Below, piece by piece: positions 58,429 to 64,000 of a stretch of 64,000 bases of DNA. The DNA comes from Symbiodinium microadriaticum (lineage: Eukaryota > Sar > Dinophyceae > Suessiales > Symbiodiniaceae): NCBI GenBank assembly GCA_001939145.1, contig LSRX01000128.1, positions 95,750-159,749 of the forward strand, written 5' to 3'. The notes under the pieces are model-generated. The model saw only the letters and a program-made list of their open reading frames with translations, was not told where the DNA came from and did no database searches. Position numbers and translations under genes: made by a program. Numbering within the stretch: position 1 is the stretch's first letter; every line of letters starts with the position of its first letter.

Positions 58429-59573
58429 TGCTATCACACCGGGCGGCGTGTCAGCAGCCTCTGCAACACGTGTGTACACCCATCGACTGGCTGGGGGAGG
58501 ACTGGCAGGCTCCTCCGCCCTGTCGGAGCTTGGCATCCTGTCTGGCAAGAGTGCAACCAGACCAGTGGCATGGCGAACCAGCAGGGGAAGCTCCGCCGGT
58601 ACTGCACCCACAAGCACCGGTAGGGTCTGAAAGCCTAGAATGAAGAACCAAACTTTGGAAAGTCCAGGGCACCATGGCCTGCTGGCCAGATAACTGTCAC
58701 GTCGGCACCTGGGGCGTTTGCCAAAGCTTTTGGAACCACGGCTGAACGCAGTGTGCGGGCGCAAAACCTGAACCTGGCTGACAGAGAAGCAGGAGAAGGC
58801 CAAAATAATACCGAGTGGCAGGCAGTCCAAACCGGCACCGCGAGAAGAACCCGAGCGCTGCCTGGAAATGGGCGCACTCCTGAAAAGAAGGCGCAACAGA
58901 AGGAGCAGGACTATGAAGCGCAATGTTGGTAAGAGGCTTGCTGAGGCCTGTGCAAGCCATTGGAACAGGGTTGCAGAGAGGGAGGAACCCAACGCAACGA
59001 TGGCTTCAACTGAGAAAGAAGACGATAGTAGCGTGGGCGGAAAAGCTGGAAAGCCAGGACAGGTCACTACCCCAGAGCCACCGATGTAGTTGTTGGGCAC
59101 TCTGTCCGGCTGAAGTAATGGCACGTCGTGCAAGTCAAAAGGCACGGTGCATGGCACGGGAAGGCAACCGAGACGACACTCCATGTCGACTGGCTCCCTT
59201 CGCGAGGAGGAGTGGGAGATCCTGTACCGAAACACCAAAACCCAAGGTGTCGACACAGGAAAAACTCCCAGCAAGGAACATGGATGACGAATAAGACAGC
59301 CCTGGTGTTGAGGCAGGAAAGGCAGGCCGTAACTGCTCTGGCACACTCTCTCCGAAAAGAAAAGGAAGCCTGTACAAAAACCAGGGTGAGGAAGCAGGGA
59401 CCAGAGTTCAGCACAACCGCCAATTCCCCTGAGAGGACAGCTGCCGAAGGGAAGCGCCAGGTGGGACAGTTTAACCCCAGAAACTGTCCAACCGCATGGT
59501 CCCTCAAGCGCGTCATCCCAGCAGAAAAGACGGAACTGCGAAAACGGCCCCTGTCTGGCTTCTCCTAGGTTGC

Positions 59574-60816
59574 TCACTCCAATTTGCCTAGACCAGGTGA
59601 GGCGGTGCCTGGAGCTGCCTGGTCCAACTCCTCGTCGTCGTCCTCCACAAAGCCAGGCCTCGTCGGTATTGTTGACGAAACAGGGCCCGGATCCGGGGGG
59701 GGCAAATCCACTGTCGGCTCGGCTTTCCGCGGAGCCCCGAAGGGTTCCATAGCATGTCGTACTTCCCGTCGTCTGGCCTGAAGCATGCCGGTGAGGGGAG
59801 AGACAGGATTGTCGCTCTTGGCGGGAAGCTTCACCTCCATCATAGGCGGCTGTGCCAAGTGGGGCCTGTGGTGGTTCTGGAGGCCCCGGATTGGTGGGCC
59901 CACCCACAGGCGCTGTTGGTGTAGGCGGCGGGGGGCGAACAGTGTTCCCACTGCCCGGCCCTGGGCGGCCCAGGTGCACACCACCGGTATTGTCCATAGC
60001 CACTGTTTGCAAGCTGGGCGAACTCGGCAGATAGGGCGCTGGGCGTGGATGTGAGGGTGCCCTGTAGGCCGGAGGCACTGGATCCTGAGGCATGTCGGCT
60101 CCTGTGGGCCACCCTGCTTGGGCCTGCGTAGGTCCACTGGTCTCGGCACGTGCTGTGTCCAAACGTCCAGTGAAGCCAGGGAGCTGACCATTCTTGTACA
60201 TCCGCAGAAGCTCCATCAGATCTGGGTCCAAAGCTGCTTGTGGAGACGTCGTACCTGTAGTCCCAAACATACGATCCCATGTCTCCGACGTCGGGGGTGG
60301 TGGTCCAGATGAGTCCTTGGAGACCTCCATGGCCGAGCCGAAAATAGCCTCCATGGTCTGGGCAAGGGCCTGCTTGGCAACTGCTTGCTGTTGCTGAGCT
60401 TCGTGCAGTTCTCCAGCCAGCCGCTCCTGGGCCTGCCCATGTCGCTTCTCCTCCTCCACAAAGGCAGCCTTGACTTCCCGTTGGTAGGCCGCCCACCGCG
60501 TAGCCTTTTCTTTCTGCTCCCTGCAAATTCTGGCCATGCGAGCTTCTGCTTTGCGCAACGCGTTGACTGCCTGCTGAACCGGCTTCGCAACACTCTCCTC
60601 GTCGGTGGCTGTGCCCGGAACCCGCTCCTCTTTGATCACAGTGATCTGCTGGTCGTGCCAGTCGCGATCGTACGACGGGAAACGCGCCCGTGCTTTGGGC
60701 GACGCTTTCCATGATCCAGGCCAGTAGTCCCACTTTCCAGAGGAGGGGGGTCTTTGCCAGGACTCGGCATGGACGTCCTTGTTGTCTCGCCATGGTCTGC
60801 GATCTGTCTTGCCCAT
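59574..60816 (-). pseudogene. LINE ORF1 (coiled-coil protein), frameshifted
   Basis: First ATG of the open frame after the 5' end is at 60816 (MGKTDRRPW), leaving a ~225-nt leader. The protein has a basic, Trp-rich N-terminus, then a long charged helix with heptad-like spacing (about residues 55-150; QQAVNALRKAEARMARICRE, then QEKATRWAAY and ERLAGELHEAQQQQAVAKQA). A Pro/Gly/Gln-rich region comes next, and after a shift near 59840 an acidic end (GFVEDDDEELDQAAPG) with its stop at 59574-59576. A coiled coil plus a basic region fits an ORF1-type RNA-binding protein, but I see no RRM or CCHC knuckle. The shift is inferred: the downstream frame looks coding and terminates cleanly, while the upstream frame stays open by chance. 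Confidence 0.65.
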
Positions 60817-61040
60817 AAGAAGGGCTTTGGCGGTCCGATGACAAACTCCGTGATGGCCTGCCAGGGCCAAGCGCGCGCTATGGCTCACAGGAAGCCCTCT
60901 TTTGAGAGCAGAGCGGGTGTGCGCTCTTTTCGAGCGCTCCCGCCGATGCCACGACGGACTATGTTTGCCCGTGTTGGCACTTGCGACACTTGTGTGCCGT
61001 GGGGCACCAGCTATCACCTCTCGCGGTGTGTTCTGAGCCC

Positions 61041-61054
61041 TCTTCCCACGGTTT
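61041..61054. repeat. Target-site duplication, right copy
   Basis: TCTTCCCACGGTTT directly beside the 5' end of the minus-strand LINE, identical to 47532-47545. Confidence 0.9.
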
Positions 61055-61734
61055 ACAAATTACACTGGGGGTTCTAGAAGCGTCCCCGATTGGATCTCCA
61101 AACATGGTGTCAGTCTAACAAGGACGGTAAGGAGGGATACTAGATTGAATGGACAAGTCGAATTCTCTAGGTCTTTTGTTGACCAGTGCCCTTGCCCTTG
61201 ATAGAATCCCTCGAAATCTATTACATCAAACAACCAAGAAAAACACAAAGTTTAAGGCTTTCGGGTTCAGAAGATTAGACGGTTTGGGGATTTAGTCTGT
61301 CTTTTTCGAAACATCTGGGGGTTTCGGGCTTCGGGTTTAGTCGCCCCTTTGGGATCCTTTTCCGGCTTGAAGGGGGCCTCAGGCGACTCTGAAGGTAACT
61401 GCACCTCCCGTTGTTAGAAGGGCCTTGATCAGAGTGGGGTCCCTCTAAGGCTTCCTCTAAAGCATGGAACACATAGAGGCGATCATGATCCCGATGGGTT
61501 TTGGGGGTCTATCATACCATGATTATACCAAGACTACCCAAGCAAGATTTCCAGGGCTGCCAAGAGCCCGGAGTTGGAGACGTTGATGTTGAATCGTAAC
61601 AGAGCAAACGCACTAGACCACAAACCATTAAAGCAGTATGCAGGATGCGGGACCATAACATCTGCGTCATTCCCTTCACACCTGGCCTGTTAAACCATGG
61701 CGAACATCAGCAACCCCTTTCGAACCGTCACCCC
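61055..61734. other. Intergenic DNA beyond the LINE 5' end
   Basis: No gene recognised. The first bases (ACAAATTACACTGGGGG) are the original neighbours of the insertion target. Confidence 0.5.
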
Positions 61735-62030
61735 TAACACCCTAAACCCTACACCCTTAACCCCTCTTCTTCCCGTATTAAATTCCCTGTAACCTCCTAT
61801 AGAACCCTTATGCATCCCTGATGAATGCCCTACAGTTATAGATGCCTCCCTCAAAGAAAACAAACTTATCGGCCAGGGAGCCCTAAACCCTAAACCCAGA
61901 CCCCCGAAAAACCCCCAAAACACACCAAAACCCCAACAAAACACCTAAAGCCCAAAGCCCTCAACCATACATCCAAAAAACACGCAAACTCTTAAAACCC
62001 CCCAAAATCCTAAACCCCCAAAGCACCCAA
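61735..62030 (-). repeat. Degenerate CCCTAAA-type field
   Basis: Clusters of CCCTAAACCC and relatives at about 61738-61760, 61880-61960 and 61997-62030, separated by C/A-rich sequence. Confidence 0.65.
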
Positions 62031-62110
62031 ACACCCTGGGCCAAGGACGTTCCCAGTGCAGGGAAGGAGGCCACCAGCTGCCAAGGCCCCAAGCCCGCCC
62101 ACCTTTCAAA

Positions 62111-62168
62111 GGGTTTTTAGGGTTTAGGGTTTAGGGATGTAGGGTTTTAGGGTTTAGGGGTTTAGGGG
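62111..62168 (+). repeat. Interstitial telomere-type tract (TTTAGGG)
   Basis: GGGTTTTTAGGGTTTAGGG and several further units, lightly mutated, ending GGGGTTTAGGGG. Confidence 0.88.
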
Positions 62169-62259
62169 AGTACCTTAGCCCCCAAAATGGTTAACTTTTT
62201 GAATTATGATGGGTTTATATGAGCCCCAAAAGGTTAAAGGTTACCTACTCAGCCCCGAA
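62160..62259. repeat. Related copy of the 39.9-kb MITE-like repeat
   Basis: TTAGGGGAGTACCTTAGCCC at the left and GGTTACCTACTCAGCCCC at the right match the ends of 39927-40085. TTGAATTATGATGGGTT aligns with its inner left part (TTGAATGATAGTAGGTT). Confidence 0.45.
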
Positions 62260-63329
62260 GCAAAGGTTCTTAGGCCGGCTGCTGGGCTTCTAACAGGTTT
62301 GGGTGTTGCGGGTCTGAGGTTGGGACTTGTTTAGGGCTATGTTTAGGATTTCGAAGTCTCAGGCGAATAGTCTCGCATTGATGACGGGTTTTGGGGTTCA
62401 TGGCTGTTAGGATGTTGAAGTTGAGAGCCAGGCCCTTTTCGCTTGCTTAGTAAGGTTACAATCACCTTGAATTGGGGTTCTAAGTGACAACGAGTATAGC
62501 TAGCCTAATACTAGCCCTAGTTGCTAAGTCCCATGATTTTGTCATGTAGCCAGAGGCCCCCATAGTTTCGGCGTTACTCAACCCATGGTTTAACAGGACT
62601 TATGATTCCGGCCTCAAGCCTAGCGCTCGCGGTTCTTGCTGCGTACTGTCTAAGGTAATTTAGTGGAGTTAATGCTTCAGAAGTCAGAAGGATACCCCTC
62701 CTGCTATTGAGCTTAGATGGGGAGCCTAGGAACACGAAATGCCACAGGAGCCTACATGAATTGCTGAGCACCTCGTGGTTATGGGGTTTCAGGGTTTTTG
62801 GGCTTAAAAAATTTGGGCACGGTTTTCAGAAGAGGATTGTCTGCAGATTAGGGACTTGGGATGTCAGGTTGAAGGGCAGATGCTTGCAGACGACTCTTCT
62901 ATTCGGGCTCAGGCTATCCCGATTCCTTTGCTTGGCCTGCCCGAGAGCATTCAAGACAAAGGTCTGTGACTCTCGCTGGAAAGTTTGCGGGACTTCTTAA
63001 AGAGGTTAATGTAGAAGCTGATTCATAAACGAAATGTCCGCAAGGACATGAAACGAGGATTCTGTTTGACCCCCCACTGAGGTCTTACAAATGCAAATGC
63101 TGTACATGGAGCTTCTGCATCGCTTGATCCGGGCTATCCTAAACCCCAAACCCAAGCGTAAACCCGAAGCCCTTCTGCTTCGACCCATGGGATCCACGCA
63201 GAAAGGGCCAATGCTTGGGAGGACTTGGGCTTGGAGCCCAACATGGACCTGAGTCCTATGAAATGAGTGCAGGGGCTTTAGCTCTTGGAATAGGCTTTCG
63301 GGCTATTTATACCAACAAGAATCCTAAGG
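62260..63329. other. Intergenic DNA, no gene recognised
   Basis: No supported gene. Short open frames on both strands lack motifs. Confidence 0.45.
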
Positions 63330-63435
63330 TAATATAGGGGCCTTAATAATTAGAATGGGTTTGGGTTAGATTATACCTATAATCACAGTAAGGAACCCCC
63401 AAAATCCTAGTCTAATTATAAAGGCCCCTACATTA
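63330..63435. repeat. Fold-back element with ~33-bp arms
   Basis: Arms 63330-63362 (TAATATAGGGGCCTTAATAA...) and 63403-63435 are imperfect inverted copies around a 40-bp loop. Confidence 0.75.
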
Positions 63436-63504
63436 GAGTGCAAAAAAAGTATCCAGGCTTCTATATCACCTGCATTGCCGTGAAAATATCCATCCCAGAC
63501 TCAG

Positions 63505-63622
63505 GATTAAAGGAAACTACAGGTGGGGAGTTTAGGGTTAAATAGAGCTTCTATAAGGTATATAGACTTCTAAAAGGCTCCTATAACGGTAACTACGCAC
63601 CTGAAAATGTCCTAGACTCAGG
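63505..63622 (-). repeat. Dispersed repeat, copy 2
   Basis: Inverted relative of 44851-44975, with the same block order over about 118 bp and mostly single-base differences. Confidence 0.75.
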
Positions 63623-63762
63623 AGCAGTCAGCCTTGCATGTTCCCAACCAGCAACCTCGCCCTAAAGTCGGGGGTTTACTCTTGTGAACCTTGCCCCCAT
63701 CGCCCATGTTTACACATTCGATGAACACCCCCCCCATCTTTCAACCGTTTGAAGCCACTCGG

Positions 63763-63929
63763 AACCCTAAACCCCTAAACCATAAATCCCTTAACCCGCA
63801 ACCCCAAACCCCCCCCAAACCTCTAAAGTTCGAAACCCCTAAAGCCCCAAACCCCTAAACCCTGAACCCTAAAACCCTAAACCCCTAAACCCTAAACCCC
63901 TAAACCCCTAACCCCTAAACCCCGGAACC
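63763..63929 (-). repeat. Interstitial telomere-type tract (CCCTAAA)
   Basis: Longest tract in the window. CCCTAAACCCCTAAAC units, degenerate on the left and nearly perfect at about 63850-63922, mixing 7-bp and 8-bp spacings. Confidence 0.9.
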
Positions 63930-64000
63930 CTGTAACCACAGAGAGCCTGCGTAGCTGCGGCATCAGCACCTCCGCGCAAAAAGCACGAAAGAAGGCTTTG

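Larger units (their letters stand above)
55378..59184 (-). pseudogene. LINE ORF2, N-terminal part with modules 1, 2 and start of 3
   Basis: The frame is open all the way from 61017, but its upstream part is ORF1. A plausible ORF2 start is the ATG at 59184 (MECRLGCLP). The first ~250 codons are hydrophobic-rich (for example FIVLLLLLRLLF, LGIILAFSCFSV, WFFILGFQTLPVLVGAVPA). Module 1 (58428-57460) and module 2 (57233-56240) follow. Next come a Ser/Asp/Glu-rich acidic stretch, a hydrophobic pair (WMAGLAAVHAASAVPA; CAIVSFGLLLLVGLLLSAAL) and the beginning of module 3. The frame ends in TAG at 55378-55380, just after the 8-bp duplication. The function of the modules is unknown. The start codon is inferred; ATG 58428 at module 1 is an alternative. 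Confidence 0.7.
47546..61040 (-). mobile_element. Full-length 13.5-kb LINE-type retrotransposon
   Basis: Non-LTR retrotransposon on the minus strand, 13,495 bp between two identical 14-bp direct repeats. The 3' end (plus coordinate 47546) is a short GAA-type microsatellite tail, and the 5' end (61040) begins GGGCTCAGAAC. Coding order: ORF1 (60816-59574), a ~320-residue module in four copies (58428-53465), RNase H, APE-type endonuclease, reverse transcriptase and two zinc fingers (ending 47631). No LTRs are seen. Reading is broken by frameshifts near 59840, at 55401-55416, near 53750 and twice near 49000-49080, so this copy is probably not autonomous. It must have moved by target-primed reverse transcription, judging from EN+RT, the tail and the TSD. 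The size and the position of RNase H are unusual for the class. Confidence 0.93.

Overview
This window looks like nuclear DNA of a dinoflagellate, most likely a Symbiodiniaceae/Suessiales-type alga. The reasons are: TTTAGGG/CCCTAAA words scattered through the intergenic DNA as dozens of degenerate interstitial tracts; a spliced gene whose introns mix GT, GC and GA donors and always have G directly after the acceptor AG; long gene-poor stretches with microsatellites and fold-back repeats; and a very large LINE. The species cannot be fixed from the sequence. There are two assembly gaps (22658-23143 and 45994-46992) and isolated N's at 12921, 20884 and 24876.

Layout. 1-4.7 kb: intergenic DNA with one acidic, probably broken coding fragment (2682-3248). 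4.7-8.2 kb (+): a six-exon gene for a berberine-bridge-enzyme-like FAD oxidoreductase, reconstructed here to 525 codons with both covalent-flavin residues. 8.8-10.3 kb (+): an intronless J-domain (DnaJ-like) protein of 510 residues. 10.7-22.7 kb: a large satellite of ~59-bp units with a central 12-bp palindrome, in-array segmental duplications, and flanks that decay into AT-rich DNA. 23.1-23.5 kb: a ~114-bp tandem repeat cut by the first gap. 23.5-47.5 kb: essentially gene-free DNA with microsatellites, interstitial telomere-type tracts, fold-back elements and dispersed repeat copies. 47.5-61.05 kb (-): one full-length LINE-type retrotransposon of 13,495 bp bounded by an exact 14-bp target-site duplication. 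61-64 kb: more telomere-like and fold-back intergenic DNA.

The most remarkable object is the LINE. Its minus-strand coding order is: ORF1 (basic N-terminus, coiled coil, acidic C-terminus); then a huge ORF2 region with four divergent copies of a ~320-residue module that I do not recognise, separated by low-complexity and hydrophobic segments; then RNase H, an APE-type endonuclease, reverse transcriptase and two C-terminal zinc fingers. RNase H upstream of the endonuclease reverses the usual EN-RT-RNase H order, and the four-fold module array is not part of any LINE architecture I know. The copy carries several frameshifts, one of them traceable to an 8-bp tandem duplication, so this copy is probably non-autonomous even though its ends and catalytic motifs are intact.

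The two host genes lie head-to-tail on the plus strand. Nothing in the sequence links their functions.
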